From contig LQBI01000013.1 of assembly GCA_002030045.1 (NCBI GenBank), forward strand, positions 1 through 64,000: a stretch of DNA of 64,000 bases, given 5' to 3'. This DNA comes from Candidatus Aegiribacteria sp. MLS_C (GTDB lineage: Bacteria; Fermentibacterota; Fermentibacteria; Fermentibacterales; JCC-6). This document shows, in pieces, positions 32,572-42,401 of this stretch; position 1 is the first letter of the stretch, and the number at the start of each line of letters is the position of its first letter. A model generated the notes under the pieces. The model was given only the letters and a program-made list of their open reading frames with translations, did not search any database and had not been told where the DNA came from. The translations under genes and the position numbers were made by a program.

Positions 32572-33596
32572 CTACCGTCCTCTTCTTGCTTTCTGTACTC
32601 CCTCAGGAAATCCAGGACCCTCCTGCGGAACTCCGGCAGGTCTATTAGTGCCGCGTTCATCCTGAGCGCCTTTTCGTGGCTGCGGGCCGGGTAGCCGGAT
32701 ACTGTCACTCCAGGAGGGACATCCTTGGAAACCCCGGCCTGGGCGGCTATGACAGCCCTGTCACCTATACTGATATGGCCAGCGATACCGGCCTGGCCTC
32801 CGAAGGTCACACCTGAACCCACGGTGGTGCTTCCGGCAAAACCTGTCTGGGCCGCTACGAGGCAGCCCGGGCCTATGATCACATTATGGGCCACGTGTAC
32901 CAGATTGTCTAGCTTGGTGAAGCGTCCTATCCTTGTGTTCCCCACAACCGCCCTGTCGATGGTGCATCCCGCGCCTATCTCCACGTCGTCCTCTATTACC
33001 ACGCCACCGTTCTGGGGAACCTTCAGATGACCCCTTGGATCGGGTACGAAACCGAACCCGTCGGAACCTATCACGGCGCCTGAATGTACTATCACCCTGT
33101 TCCCGATCACGCAGTCGTGGTAGATGTTCACCCCGGAATAGACCATGCAGTCGCTGCCCACCGAGGTGCCGGGACCAACGTGGGACCCGGAGCCGATGAC
33201 AGTTCCGGAGCCTATGGAGGCGCCATAGTCCACCGACGATCCGGGACCGACGGTAACGTTGTCCGCCAGGACGGCCCCGCCGTGCACCACCGCAGCGGGA
33301 TGAATGCCGTCGAAACCCGAGGGAGTCTCCCGGCGGAAAATCAGCAGGGCTTCCCTGAATGCCTTGTAAGGGTGGGTCACCAGTATGGTGTTTGGAGAGG
33401 AGGTCTCCACCACCTCCCCGACGATGACGGCCAGGGCCCTGGTGGAGGCAAGAAGGTTCCTGTATACCCTGTTTCCGTAATAGCATACCTGATCCGGACC
33501 GGCGTCATGAAGGGTCGAGACGCCGGCCACTTCGGCATTCCGGTCCGGGCCGAGGAGCTTTCCGTCGAGTCTCTCGGCCAGGACGGACAGCTTCAT
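32568..33596 (-). CDS. lpxD: UDP-3-O-acylglucosamine N-acyltransferase LpxD
   Basis: The product has 342 residues, the usual length. The N-terminal uridine-binding domain (1-100) is followed by hexapeptide repeats (VGPGSSVDYGASIGSGTVIG). The catalytic histidine lies in LVHVAHNVIIGPGC, and a C-terminal helix (FRRRVLDFLREYRKQEEDG) closes the trimer. It transfers the second acyl chain in lipid A synthesis. It starts one nucleotide after the skp stop. Confidence 0.95.
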   Translation of the reverse strand: MKLSVLAERLDGKLLGPDRNAEVAGVSTLHDAGPDQVCYYGNRVYRNLLASTRALAVIVGEVVETSSPNTILVTHPYKAFREALLIFRRETPSGFDGIHPAAVVHGGAVLADNVTVGPGSSVDYGASIGSGTVIGSGSHVGPGTSVGSDCMVYSGVNIYHDCVIGNRVIVHSGAVIGSDGFGFVPDPRGHLKVPQNGGVVIEDDVEIGAGCTIDRAVVGNTRIGRFTKLDNLVHVAHNVIIGPGCLVAAQTGFAGSTTVGSGVTFGGQAGIAGHISIGDRAVIAAQAGVSKDVPPGVTVSGYPARSHEKALRMNAALIDLPEFRRRVLDFLREYRKQEEDGR

Positions 33597-33597
33597 C

Positions 33598-34104
33598 TCA
33601 GTCGTTTCCTCCGGTGGACAGTCTCTCCAGCACCATGTCGGTTATATCCAATGAATTGGATACATATACCACCAGACCGCCGGACGTGTCCAACACAAGG
33701 TCGAAATTCTCCTCGATGCTGATCTCCCGCACCGCTTCGTTTATGCCGGCCACGATAGGGGAGACCAGTTCCGTGTTGCGGGACTCCACAAGTCCTCCCG
33801 GGCCGAAGGTCTGGGTGAGGAAATCCTGGAGTTCAGCGGTCTTCTCCTCCAGGAGAGCTTCCCTCTCCCGGCGCCTCTCGGGGCTCATGACCATGGTGTA
33901 CTCCAGGTCGTTCCTTATGGCGTCGATCTCTTCCTGAAGCGAATCGGCATGGGCCTCCCATTCCTCGATCTCGCTCTCCAGAAGCTCCGTAGCGTCCGCC
34001 ACCTCTCCCAGTCCGTCGAAGATCCTTTCCGAGTCTATCACCGCGATCGTCTGCGCCCAGATCGCCGCGGCCGCTGTCAGTAAGAGCATAAGTGCAGTTC
34101 TCAT
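33598..34104 (-). CDS. skp: OmpH/Skp-family periplasmic chaperone
   Basis: The product has 168 residues. A signal peptide (MRTALMLLLTAAAAIWAQ) precedes the family opening TIAVIDSERIFDGLGE, and a long coiled coil (about 40-110, ELLESEIEEWEAHADSLQEE) follows. The conserved closing segment is NLVLDT-like (DLVLDTSGGLVVYVSNSLDITD). Skp holds unfolded outer-membrane proteins on the way to BamA, which is the gene just upstream. GGAGG precedes the ATG. Confidence 0.9.
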   Translation of the reverse strand: MRTALMLLLTAAAAIWAQTIAVIDSERIFDGLGEVADATELLESEIEEWEAHADSLQEEIDAIRNDLEYTMVMSPERRREREALLEEKTAELQDFLTQTFGPGGLVESRNTELVSPIVAGINEAVREISIEENFDLVLDTSGGLVVYVSNSLDITDMVLERLSTGGND

Positions 34105-34181
34105 ATCGGTGGTCCTCCATATGGTATGCGTCTACCCGGTATCGGGGGCTCAGGCGGGTCTGTAAAATGACGGGACATGCG

Positions 34182-36413
34182 TCAGAAAACGGTGCCGAAC
34201 TGGAAGTGGGGTTCCCAGCCGCCCTCTGGTTCGTCGAACCCGTAGGCGTAATCGAATCCTATGATTCCCAGCATCGGTACTTCTATTCGTATCCCCAGAC
34301 CAGCCCCCCTCTTCAGATCGGCGAAATCGCTGGACGACCATGAACTCCAGGTGTTCCCCGCGTCGGCGAACAGGGCCAGCTGGATCTGGTCGATCACCCT
34401 CCAGCGGTACTCCGCCGTGAGTATGAGCATCGACCGGCCGCCGACCTCGTCGTAGCCGTCCCTGGCCACGATCGCTTCCTGCGGATACCCTCTGAGCCCG
34501 TAGAAGCCCGTTCCGCCAAGTTCGAAGAGTTCGTAAGCAGGCGGTTCCCTGCCGTCGAGTGAACCCACCGTTCCCAGTCTTGCCCTGAGGAAGAAGATGA
34601 AGTTGCTCAGGGACGGGACGTGCCAGCTGCTGTCGAACAGGTACTTCTGGAAACCGGTGTTACCACCGAGGATACCTCCGGCGAACTCGCTGGTAACCCT
34701 GTTCAGAGAACCGGTGGAGGCGAACATCTGTCTGTCCCTGCTGTCCCTTGTGAAGGTGAGGGTGACGGAACTGGTCCACCTGGGCCAGTCCAGGTCCCTC
34801 AGGGAGTAGTAGTAGCTGGTGGAATCCTCGGTGATGTCGTAGACGTCCACCTTTTCCAGGTTGTACCTGACCGATGCCGAACCGTAGTCGATCCATGGCA
34901 GGGGCCTGCCCACAACCACGGCTCCTCCGGTCCTCTGGCGGTCGTAGTCCGACTCGTCGTACGTGGTATGGTACAGCTCCCCTCCCAGGGAGAGAGGGGT
35001 GTCGAAGAGCCAGGGTTCGGTGAACCCTATGTTGATATCGTTGCGGTCGCTTGAGAACTGGTAGTTGAAGGTCAGACTCTGACCTCTTCCGAAGAGATTG
35101 GTCTCGCCCAGCTCGATAAAGCCGCTCAGGCCGGTGCCTCCTCCGTAGGCGGCGCCGACCCCGGCCTTGCCGGTGGTCTTCTCGACCACATCGAAAACTA
35201 TGTCCACGTCGGGGGAATCCTCGATGTAGCGGAAGTCCACAGCCACATCGCTGAAATAGTTGAGATAGAAGATGTTCCTGTAGCTCCGCATCAGGGCGGA
35301 GCGCTGGAACCTGTCCCCGGGGTAAATGGTGAGCTCCCTTCGGATCACGTTCTCGTAGGTCCTGTTGTTGCCTGTGATCTCTATACGTCTTATGTGGGCC
35401 CTCTCGCCCTCTTCCACAAGATACGTTACGTCCAGCGTCCCCACCCCGGACCCTCCGGTGATCACCGGCTCCACGGAGGCGTAGAAGTACCCTTTCTCCT
35501 GGAACACCTCGTACATGGTCATCAGGGAGGACCTGACCTTTTCTGCGCTGTACTCGTCCCCGGGTTCCATGTCCATGACCGATACGAGGAAGGAGTCGGA
35601 GAAGGCTTCGGCTCCGGATACCGTCACATCTCCGAAACTGTAGTATCCGCCCTCTTCCACGGTTATCTCGAAACGCAGGTGCCGGCCGTCGTCCAGCATG
35701 GATTCCTCCACACCCGCAATTCTCATCTCCGGGTAGCCGTGGTTGTGGTAGTATGCCGTCACGGAATCCAGGCTGGCCTCGAACTCGCTCCTCCTGAACC
35801 TTCCGGAACGCCAGAAGGAATCCTGCCTCGTCTGCATCTGCCCCCTGAGCTTGCCGTCGTCGAAAGCCTCGTTGCCGAAGAAGTCGATCTCCCCCACCCT
35901 CACGTCCGGGCCTTCTTCGCACTGGAAGACAAGCACGCTCCGGCTGTCCGTGTCGGGGTCCAGCCATACGGGAGTGACCACCGCCCTGTGCCTGTGCTTC
36001 TCCGCGAAGAAATGGAGCACTATCCTTCTGGCCTCCTCCACCTGGGCAGGTGAGACGGTCTGCCCGGGGAAGAGGGAGAGGGAATCCAGCACGTCGTCCT
36101 CGTCCAGGTGGCCGGGATCGGTGAATTCGATGCGGCTCAGGAGACGGTTCTCAATGACCGATATCAGGATGTCAGCAGTTTCCCCGGTGGTGTCCGCCAG
36201 TATCTCGACGTCGCTGAAGTAGCCCAGATTGAACAGGTCCCGGGTGCCCCTGGATATCTCCGGGGAGATGAAGGGGTCGCCTGTGTCGAGACCGAAGACA
36301 CCCAGTATGAGGTCGGTGCTGACGTAGGTGTTCCCGGTAACCTCGACCGATCCGACCTCCAGTGCCAGCGATGCGCCCAGGGCGATTGCCAGTGCTGCGA
36401 AACTGTATCTCAA
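34182..36413 (-). CDS. bamA: Outer-membrane assembly factor BamA
   Basis: The product has 743 residues. A signal peptide is followed by five POTRA-like repeats (about 22-350, e.g. VEVTGNTYVSTDLILGVFG, IEITGNNRTYENVIRRELT) and a 16-strand Bac_surface_Ag barrel. The lid-loop motif reads GLRGYPQEA, corresponding to VRGF/Y. The C-terminus PHFQFGTVF ends in phenylalanine. It inserts beta-barrel proteins into the outer membrane. The start is a TTG at 36413 overlapping the clpC stop as TTGA, so expression is coupled to the chaperone gene. Confidence 0.95.
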   Translation of the reverse strand: MRYSFAALAIALGASLALEVGSVEVTGNTYVSTDLILGVFGLDTGDPFISPEISRGTRDLFNLGYFSDVEILADTTGETADILISVIENRLLSRIEFTDPGHLDEDDVLDSLSLFPGQTVSPAQVEEARRIVLHFFAEKHRHRAVVTPVWLDPDTDSRSVLVFQCEEGPDVRVGEIDFFGNEAFDDGKLRGQMQTRQDSFWRSGRFRRSEFEASLDSVTAYYHNHGYPEMRIAGVEESMLDDGRHLRFEITVEEGGYYSFGDVTVSGAEAFSDSFLVSVMDMEPGDEYSAEKVRSSLMTMYEVFQEKGYFYASVEPVITGGSGVGTLDVTYLVEEGERAHIRRIEITGNNRTYENVIRRELTIYPGDRFQRSALMRSYRNIFYLNYFSDVAVDFRYIEDSPDVDIVFDVVEKTTGKAGVGAAYGGGTGLSGFIELGETNLFGRGQSLTFNYQFSSDRNDINIGFTEPWLFDTPLSLGGELYHTTYDESDYDRQRTGGAVVVGRPLPWIDYGSASVRYNLEKVDVYDITEDSTSYYYSLRDLDWPRWTSSVTLTFTRDSRDRQMFASTGSLNRVTSEFAGGILGGNTGFQKYLFDSSWHVPSLSNFIFFLRARLGTVGSLDGREPPAYELFELGGTGFYGLRGYPQEAIVARDGYDEVGGRSMLILTAEYRWRVIDQIQLALFADAGNTWSSWSSSDFADLKRGAGLGIRIEVPMLGIIGFDYAYGFDEPEGGWEPHFQFGTVF

Positions 36414-38887
36414 TTGTCGACTCTTCCCTTGATGGTGTCGGAACTGACCTTGATACCGCCGTCCTCATCGGGGATCCTGAAGGCTATCCTGCTGCCGTCC
36501 CTCACTGCCAGCACCGTGTCCCCGGAGGAGAACTCGCCCCTCAGGATGGCATCGGTCAGGGGATCCTCCAGGAGCCTCCTGATGGTCCTCCTTATGTGGC
36601 GGGCACCCGCCTCGGGATCGTACCCCGCTTCGGCTATGAGCGTGATGGCCTCGGGGGACAGGGCCAGCGAGATACCTATCTCGGTGAGCCTCTCCTCCAC
36701 GTCGTCCATCTGGAGCGAGACGATCCTTTCCATGTCTGAGAATTCAAGCGGATTGAAGATGACTATCTCGTCCAGCCTGTTCAGGAACTCGGGGTTGAAC
36801 TGGTTCCTGACGGCTTCCATGACCATGCTGCCGATCCTCTCGGACTCCTCCTCCTTGTCGTCGCTGGAGAAGCCGAGCTTTCCTCCGGTCATCAGGTCCC
36901 TGGAAGCTATGTTGCTTGTCATTATCATTATGGAGTTGGTGAAATCGATCTCCCTGCCGTAGTTGTCCGTCATCCTGCCGTAGTCCATGACCTGGAGCAG
37001 CATGTTGTAGAGGTCGGTGTGGGCCTTCTCTATCTCGTCAAGCAGTACCACGGAATAGGGTCTCCGCCTTACCTTCTCGGTGAGCTGTCCTCCCTCGTCG
37101 TAACCTATGTAGCCGGGAGGCGCACCGATCAGCCTGGATCCGGCGAAGCTCTGCTGGAACTCGGACATGTCTATCCTGATGAGGGCCGACGGATCACCGA
37201 AGACCAGCTCCGCGAGTATTCGTGCCGTCTCGGTCTTGCCCACTCCCGAGGGACCCAGGAACAGGAAGGTCCCGGCAGGTTTGTTCACGTCCCGCAGACC
37301 GACGCGGCTGCGCCTTATGGCACTGGTGATGCTGGCAATGGCCTCCTTCTGGCCTACTATCCTGGCCTCCAGCCTGTCCTCGAGGTCCAGAAGCCTTGCG
37401 GTCTCGCTCTTGCCGACCCTGCTCACCGGTATGCCGGTCATGTCAGCCACCACCTCGGCCACCTGCTCCTCGGAGACAGGGGTTATGTGCACCCTTGAAA
37501 GCCATGCGGACCTTTCCCTCGAAAGCAGTTCCTCCTGCTCCTCTATCTCCTCCCTCAGGCCCAGCAGTCCCTCGAAGTCATCCTCCTGGGAAGCCTCCTT
37601 CCTGCTGCTCCTGAGTTCAGCCAGATGGGCCATCATCTCCCTGATGTGGTCGGGGAGGGAGCAGTGGGCCACCCTGTTCTTGGCACCTGCCTCGTCCATG
37701 ACATCGATGGCCTTGTCCGGGAGGAACCTTCCCGTGATGTAGCGGGCGGCCAGCTTTGCCGCCGCCTGGACCGCCTGATCGGTGTATGTGGTGCCGTGGT
37801 GCTCCTCGTACCTCTTTCGAAGGCCTTCAAGGATATCAATGGTCTCATCGACCCCCGGGGGATCCACGGGTACGGGCTGGAACCTCCGCTCCAGGGCGCC
37901 GTCCTTCTCGATCCTCTTCCTGTATTCGTCAAGTGTTGTCGCGCCTATGCACTGCAGCTCTCCCCTGGCCAGCGCCGGTTTGAGGAGGTTCGCCGCGTCC
38001 ATGGCGCCCTCCGCAGCTCCGGCGCCCACGAGGACGTGGGCCTCGTCGATGAAGAGAATGATGTCACCGGATTCGGCTATCTCTCCAAGCAGCTGCTTCA
38101 GACGCTGTTCGAACTGCCCCCTGTACTTCGTCCCTGCCACCACGGCAGCCATGTCCAGAGCCATTATGCGCTTTCCGGCCAGCAGGTTCGGAGTCTTGTC
38201 CTGGGCTATGAGGCTGGCCAGGCCCTCCACTATCGCGGTCTTACCGACCCCGGGTTCGCCTATCAGTATGGGGTTGGATTTCTTCCTCCTGCACAGCACC
38301 TGCATGACCCTGTTGATCTGCCTCTCCCTGCCTATCACCGGGTCCAGCTTGCCCTCCCGGGCCAGTCTGGTCAGGTCGCGGCAGAAGTACTCGATGCCGG
38401 GAACCTCCTGCGCCGTTTTCTGCTGTTCGGCAGCACCGCCCGACTCGATGTGGGGCGGCAGCTCCGCCGCCACCTCCTCCGCGGCCTTGAGGAAAACACC
38501 CTTCTCCCTGAGTATGCTGGAGGCCTGGCAGTTGCCAACGGAGAGCAGCCCCAGAAGAAGGTGATGCGTACCGGTCTCGGCCGCGCCGCTGCTGACGGCT
38601 CTCCTGATGGCTTCCCTTCTGACCAGACGGGCCTTTGTGGTCCATCCTATCTCCCGAAGGGTGATCTCGTTGGCCACGGGTCTCCGCATGAGGTTTTCCA
38701 GCCTCGTACGCAGGACTCCAATTCGGACTCCCAGCTCGTGCAGGATGATCAGCGCGGCCGATCCCTTCACGGATATGAGGCCGTAGAGGATGTGCTCGGA
38801 GGCAACCTTGCTCTGGCCGGACCTTTCAGCCTCGTTGACTGATATCTCCAGTGCGGCCCGCGCCTTCTCTGTGAGTTTCTCGGGCAA
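36410..38887 (-). CDS. clpC: ClpC-type AAA+ ATPase
   Basis: The product has 825 residues. The N-terminal Clp repeat domain (3-145) is followed by AAA module 1 (GEPGVGKTAIVEG; VLFIDEAH-type ILFIDEAHVLVGAG), a short middle region with acidic coiled-coil/UVR-like sequence (DFEGLLGLREEIEEQEELL), and AAA module 2 (GPSGVGKTETARIL). The short middle region marks ClpC rather than ClpB. ClpC unfolds proteins for ClpP or acts with adaptors. No clpP is in the window. Its position between lolD and bamA is a common FCB gene neighbourhood only in part, so a link to envelope quality control is inference. Confidence 0.9.
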   Translation of the reverse strand: MPEKLTEKARAALEISVNEAERSGQSKVASEHILYGLISVKGSAALIILHELGVRIGVLRTRLENLMRRPVANEITLREIGWTTKARLVRREAIRRAVSSGAAETGTHHLLLGLLSVGNCQASSILREKGVFLKAAEEVAAELPPHIESGGAAEQQKTAQEVPGIEYFCRDLTRLAREGKLDPVIGRERQINRVMQVLCRRKKSNPILIGEPGVGKTAIVEGLASLIAQDKTPNLLAGKRIMALDMAAVVAGTKYRGQFEQRLKQLLGEIAESGDIILFIDEAHVLVGAGAAEGAMDAANLLKPALARGELQCIGATTLDEYRKRIEKDGALERRFQPVPVDPPGVDETIDILEGLRKRYEEHHGTTYTDQAVQAAAKLAARYITGRFLPDKAIDVMDEAGAKNRVAHCSLPDHIREMMAHLAELRSSRKEASQEDDFEGLLGLREEIEEQEELLSRERSAWLSRVHITPVSEEQVAEVVADMTGIPVSRVGKSETARLLDLEDRLEARIVGQKEAIASITSAIRRSRVGLRDVNKPAGTFLFLGPSGVGKTETARILAELVFGDPSALIRIDMSEFQQSFAGSRLIGAPPGYIGYDEGGQLTEKVRRRPYSVVLLDEIEKAHTDLYNMLLQVMDYGRMTDNYGREIDFTNSIMIMTSNIASRDLMTGGKLGFSSDDKEEESERIGSMVMEAVRNQFNPEFLNRLDEIVIFNPLEFSDMERIVSLQMDDVEERLTEIGISLALSPEAITLIAEAGYDPEAGARHIRRTIRRLLEDPLTDAILRGEFSSGDTVLAVRDGSRIAFRIPDEDGGIKVSSDTIKGRVDN

Positions 38888-39004
38888 TTCGTCTCCCTCT
38901 GTCGGATTTCGTCTACGGGCTGTTCTACTCGAAACCCGTACCGTTTGTTCCTAAGATACGGCCGGACGGCCTGACACGCAATCTAAACCCCTGCAGCAGA
39001 GCTT

Positions 39005-39682
39005 TCAAGCTCGAAGGACACCGTCATCCAGCACCAGGCACCTGTGTGCCCTGGCTGCCAGCTCCATGCTGTGCGTGGCGATGACGAAGGCCTGTTTCCT
39101 CTTCTCGGCCAGACCCAGCATAAGGTCCTCCACCCTCCTGCTGCTGGTGGAATCCAGGTTCCCTGTCGGCTCGTCGGCAAGTACCACCGCAGGCGACAGC
39201 ATGAGGGCCCTGGCAACTGCGGCCCGCTGTCTCTCACCTCCTGAGGCTTCCGAGGGGAAGTGACCCTCCCTTCCGGAGAGATCCACCTCCTTCATGAGCC
39301 CGGAGGCGATCTCCATGGCACGGCTCCTTGATTCGCCGGCCAGCATCGAGGGCATGGCCACGTTCTCCAGGAGGGTGAATTCGTCAAGAAGATGATGGAA
39401 CTGGAATACGAACCCGAGGTCGCTGTTCCTGATGGCCGCCCTCCTGGTTTCACCCACGGACCACGCGTCGATGCCTCCTACGGTCACCGTGCCACTGTCG
39501 GGAGGGTCGAGGATACCGCAGACGTGAAGGAAGGTGCTCTTTCCTGAACCGCTGGGTCCTGCGATGGAGACCACCTCTCCCGCGGTGACCTCCAGGGTCG
39601 CCCCCCTCAGGATTGACAGCCTGTCGCTCCCGTTGCCGTAGGATTTCCAGATGTCCCTGGCCGAGAGAACATGATCACTCAT
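39005..39682 (-). CDS. lolD: LolD-type lipoprotein-release ABC ATPase
   Basis: The product has 225 residues. Walker A is GPSGSGKST, the Q loop FVFQFHHLLDEFTLLENV is typical of LolD/MacB ATPases, the signature is ASGGERQRAAVARAL, and Walker B is VVLADEPTGNLD. Together with the permease encoded just upstream it extracts outer-membrane lipoproteins from the inner membrane. It overlaps the lolC stop by 8 nt. Confidence 0.92.
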   Translation of the reverse strand: MSDHVLSARDIWKSYGNGSDRLSILRGATLEVTAGEVVSIAGPSGSGKSTFLHVCGILDPPDSGTVTVGGIDAWSVGETRRAAIRNSDLGFVFQFHHLLDEFTLLENVAMPSMLAGESRSRAMEIASGLMKEVDLSGREGHFPSEASGGERQRAAVARALMLSPAVVLADEPTGNLDSTSSRRVEDLMLGLAEKRKQAFVIATHSMELAARAHRCLVLDDGVLRA

Positions 39683-40925
39683 AACGCACCGCCTGGGAAG
39701 GGGATATGCGGACGGCTCTCAGGGCCGGGAATACCGCCGCCGCAAGGCAGGCAACGAGTGTTATACCGGTAATGGCCGCGATCAGAAGAGGCTGGAGCTC
39801 GCCGGGCAGGGTGTCCACCCAGTACACGCTGCTCTCGAGACGGATGGGAAAGAACCTGTTTATGACCAGGGTGGTACCCACCGCGAACACAGTACCCGTC
39901 AGCGCTCCACCTGCGCCTATGATGCCTCCCTGAAGGAGGGCCGTGGCTACTATCATGCCGGGAGTTGCTCCCATGGACCGAAGCACCCCGGTATCCCGGC
40001 GATGCTCGATTGCTATCATCGTGAGCGCGCTCAGCAGGTTCAGGAGCGCCACCACCCCTATGAGGGCCAGTACAATGGTCAAGCCCGCCTTCTCCAGTCC
40101 CAGAGCGGCGAACAGGTTCCTGTGCGACGAAATGAAGGCGTCGCAGACCATGTACTCCATTCCCCCGGTGATGTAGGTCTCGCGCATGACCTCGGTGACC
40201 GCGGCCGCAGTGGCGACCGGGTCGGAGTCCTCCGATATACCTACGCTGAGGGTGGTGGCCTCTACGGGATGTCCGAACATGCCGGAGGCGGTGCCAAGAT
40301 CGGTGAGCAGCATCGAGGAGTTGTACTCCTCTATTCCCAGGTCCACCACCGCCGCCACCGGCACCGTCAGGATGGTGTCGACGAGAAGTCTTCCCATGGA
40401 GGAGAACCGAGTGGCGTCAGTGCTGGCTAGCCTGACCTCATCTCCCTCGGATACGCCCAGTCTCTCGGCGAGTATGGGACCCAGGACCACGCCGGCGACG
40501 CTTGTCTCCAGGTTCGAAAGCCTTGTGCCCTGGACCAGGTCCGGCTCGGAATCCCAGTCTATGCCCCTCATCCTGACCCCCGCCACGTCCCCGCTGTTGC
40601 CTGCTATGACTATGGTCTTCTCCAGCACCCTGGAGTATCCTGTGATCCCGGGCCACCGGGACAGTATCTCAGCCGCCTGGGAGACTTCCAGGGTCCCGAA
40701 GGCCTGGCCTCCCGGTATCCTGACTTCCATGGGGGGGCTTATCGAGGAGAGGTTCCTCATTATAGTACCGGAAAAGCCGTCCATGAAGGAGTTCAGTACT
40801 ATCAGTGCAGCGACTCCGATGGCTATGCCGGCGATGGAAAGCAAGGATACCGTTCGCACGAAGCCGGAATTGGACCTGCTCAGGATCTGCCTCCATGCTA
40901 TCCTCGCCGCCAGGCCCGTTATCAC
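39675..40925 (-). CDS. lolC: LolC/LolE-family lipoprotein-release permease
   Basis: The product has 416 residues from GTG 40925, which overlaps the lysS stop (GTGA). A longer frame upstream adds unrelated sequence. It starts ITGLAARIAWRQILSRS, then has one N-terminal helix (LLSIAGIAIGVAALIVLNSF), a large periplasmic MacB-like domain (about 45-270), and three C-terminal helices of the FtsX domain (LTIVLALIGVVALLNLLSAL; LLQGGIIGAGGALTGTVFAV; LLIAAITGITLVACLAAAVF). A single permease suggests a LolF-like homodimer with LolD. The RRDTGVLRSMGAT segment is a conserved coupling motif. Confidence 0.92.
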   Translation of the reverse strand: MITGLAARIAWRQILSRSNSGFVRTVSLLSIAGIAIGVAALIVLNSFMDGFSGTIMRNLSSISPPMEVRIPGGQAFGTLEVSQAAEILSRWPGITGYSRVLEKTIVIAGNSGDVAGVRMRGIDWDSEPDLVQGTRLSNLETSVAGVVLGPILAERLGVSEGDEVRLASTDATRFSSMGRLLVDTILTVPVAAVVDLGIEEYNSSMLLTDLGTASGMFGHPVEATTLSVGISEDSDPVATAAAVTEVMRETYITGGMEYMVCDAFISSHRNLFAALGLEKAGLTIVLALIGVVALLNLLSALTMIAIEHRRDTGVLRSMGATPGMIVATALLQGGIIGAGGALTGTVFAVGTTLVINRFFPIRLESSVYWVDTLPGELQPLLIAAITGITLVACLAAAVFPALRAVRISPSQAVRYE

Positions 40926-42382
40926 TGATCGGTCCTCCTGAGATGGGGAAAGAGAATGGTGTCCCTTATGCGGCCGGTGTCCGTCAGGATCATCACCAGC
41001 CTGTCGATCCCTACCCCCATTCCGCCGGTGGGCGGCATGCCCACCTCGAGAGCGTACAGGAAATCCTCGTCCAGGGTGCCTTCCCTGTGAAGGCTTGCCG
41101 CGGCCTGCTCCTCCAGTATCCTTCTCTGAAGCAGAGGATCGTTCTGCTCGCTGAAGGCGTTGGCGAGTTCCAGCCCGGCCATGAAGGCCTCGAAGCGCTC
41201 GGTGAGCGCCGGGTCCTCCAGGCTCCTCTTGGCCAGGGGGGAGAGTTCCAGCGGGTAGTCCACAACGAATGTGGGCTGGACGATACGGTGGGCCACGTAA
41301 TGATCGAAGAGCTTGTCCAGCATCGTTATGCGATCCTCTGCATCCGAGGTAATACCCTGTCGTTCCAGAAGGCCCTTCAGGTCCTTCGGTTCCCATGAGA
41401 AGAGGTCCTCACCGCTGGCTCTCCTCAGGGAGTCCATGAAACCGATCCGCCGGAAGGGGGTTCTCAGGCTGATGGCGGCACCCTGGTACTCTATCTCTTC
41501 TTCGAGGCCTGCAGCGGTGGCTGCCCCTGCTACCATGTCCTCGAACCGGTCCATCATCCCCGTGTAGTCGGAATAGGCCTCGTACAGCTCCAGCTGTGTG
41601 AACTCTGGACTGTGGGTCCTGTCTATGCCCTCGTTGCGGAAATCCTTCCCTATCTCGTAGACCCTCTCCATGCCCCCGGCCACCAGCCTCTTCAGGTAGA
41701 GTTCGGTGGCGATCCTGAGGTAGAATTTCTGGTCCATGCTGCCGTACATGGTCTCGAAGGGTTGGGCCGCGGCGCCTCCGTAGATGGGCTGCAACACGGG
41801 GGTCTCCACCTCGAGGAAACCGTTGGCGTCGAGGTATCCCCGCAGGTATGAGACGATCCTTGTCCTCATTTCGAAGCGGGTCCTTGACTCCGGGTTCACC
41901 AGAAGGTCAACGCACCTGTGGCGGTAGAGAAGATCGCTGTCGGTCACCTCGTCGTGGTACACACCCTCGGCGTCAACCTTCACCACCGGCAGCTGGCGGA
42001 GGCTCTTGCAGAGGAGCCTGATCCCCGAACACCTTATTGTGAGTTCGCCGGTCCTGGTCGTGAAGACCGTTCCGGTCACCTGGATTATGTCCCCCAGGTC
42101 CAGGAGCCCGAGCAGCTCCCAGTCAGAATCGCTCAGGACGCTCCTGCCCAGATAGAGCTGAATCGTTCCGCCGGGGTCCCTCAGGTCCGCGAATATGGTC
42201 TTTCCGTGCTCCCGCTTCGCCGTCAGCCGCCCCGAGGCTACCAGTGTCTCCTCGGTTTCTCCGCCGGCCCTTATGTCGGCCACGGGCAGCGAAACCGCCG
42301 ATCTGGCTGGATAGGGGTCTATTCCCATCCCCAGCAGCCTGTCCAGCTTGTCTCTTCTGACTTCTCCCTGCTCCCCGGGCAT
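40922..42382 (-). CDS. lysS: Lysyl-tRNA synthetase (class II)
   Basis: The product has 486 residues, normal for LysS. An N-terminal OB fold (LVASGRLTAKREHGKTIFAD) binds the anticodon. The class II motifs are present: motif 2 FRNEGIDRTHSPEFTQLE and motif 3 GMGVGIDRLVMILTD. It charges tRNA-Lys. It is placed between prfB and lolC and coupled to lolC by GTGA, an arrangement found widely in diderms. Confidence 0.96.
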   Translation of the reverse strand: MPGEQGEVRRDKLDRLLGMGIDPYPARSAVSLPVADIRAGGETEETLVASGRLTAKREHGKTIFADLRDPGGTIQLYLGRSVLSDSDWELLGLLDLGDIIQVTGTVFTTRTGELTIRCSGIRLLCKSLRQLPVVKVDAEGVYHDEVTDSDLLYRHRCVDLLVNPESRTRFEMRTRIVSYLRGYLDANGFLEVETPVLQPIYGGAAAQPFETMYGSMDQKFYLRIATELYLKRLVAGGMERVYEIGKDFRNEGIDRTHSPEFTQLELYEAYSDYTGMMDRFEDMVAGAATAAGLEEEIEYQGAAISLRTPFRRIGFMDSLRRASGEDLFSWEPKDLKGLLERQGITSDAEDRITMLDKLFDHYVAHRIVQPTFVVDYPLELSPLAKRSLEDPALTERFEAFMAGLELANAFSEQNDPLLQRRILEEQAAASLHREGTLDEDFLYALEVGMPPTGGMGVGIDRLVMILTDTGRIRDTILFPHLRRTDQ

Positions 42383-42401
42383 CAGTTCACATCTCCCGAT
42401 G

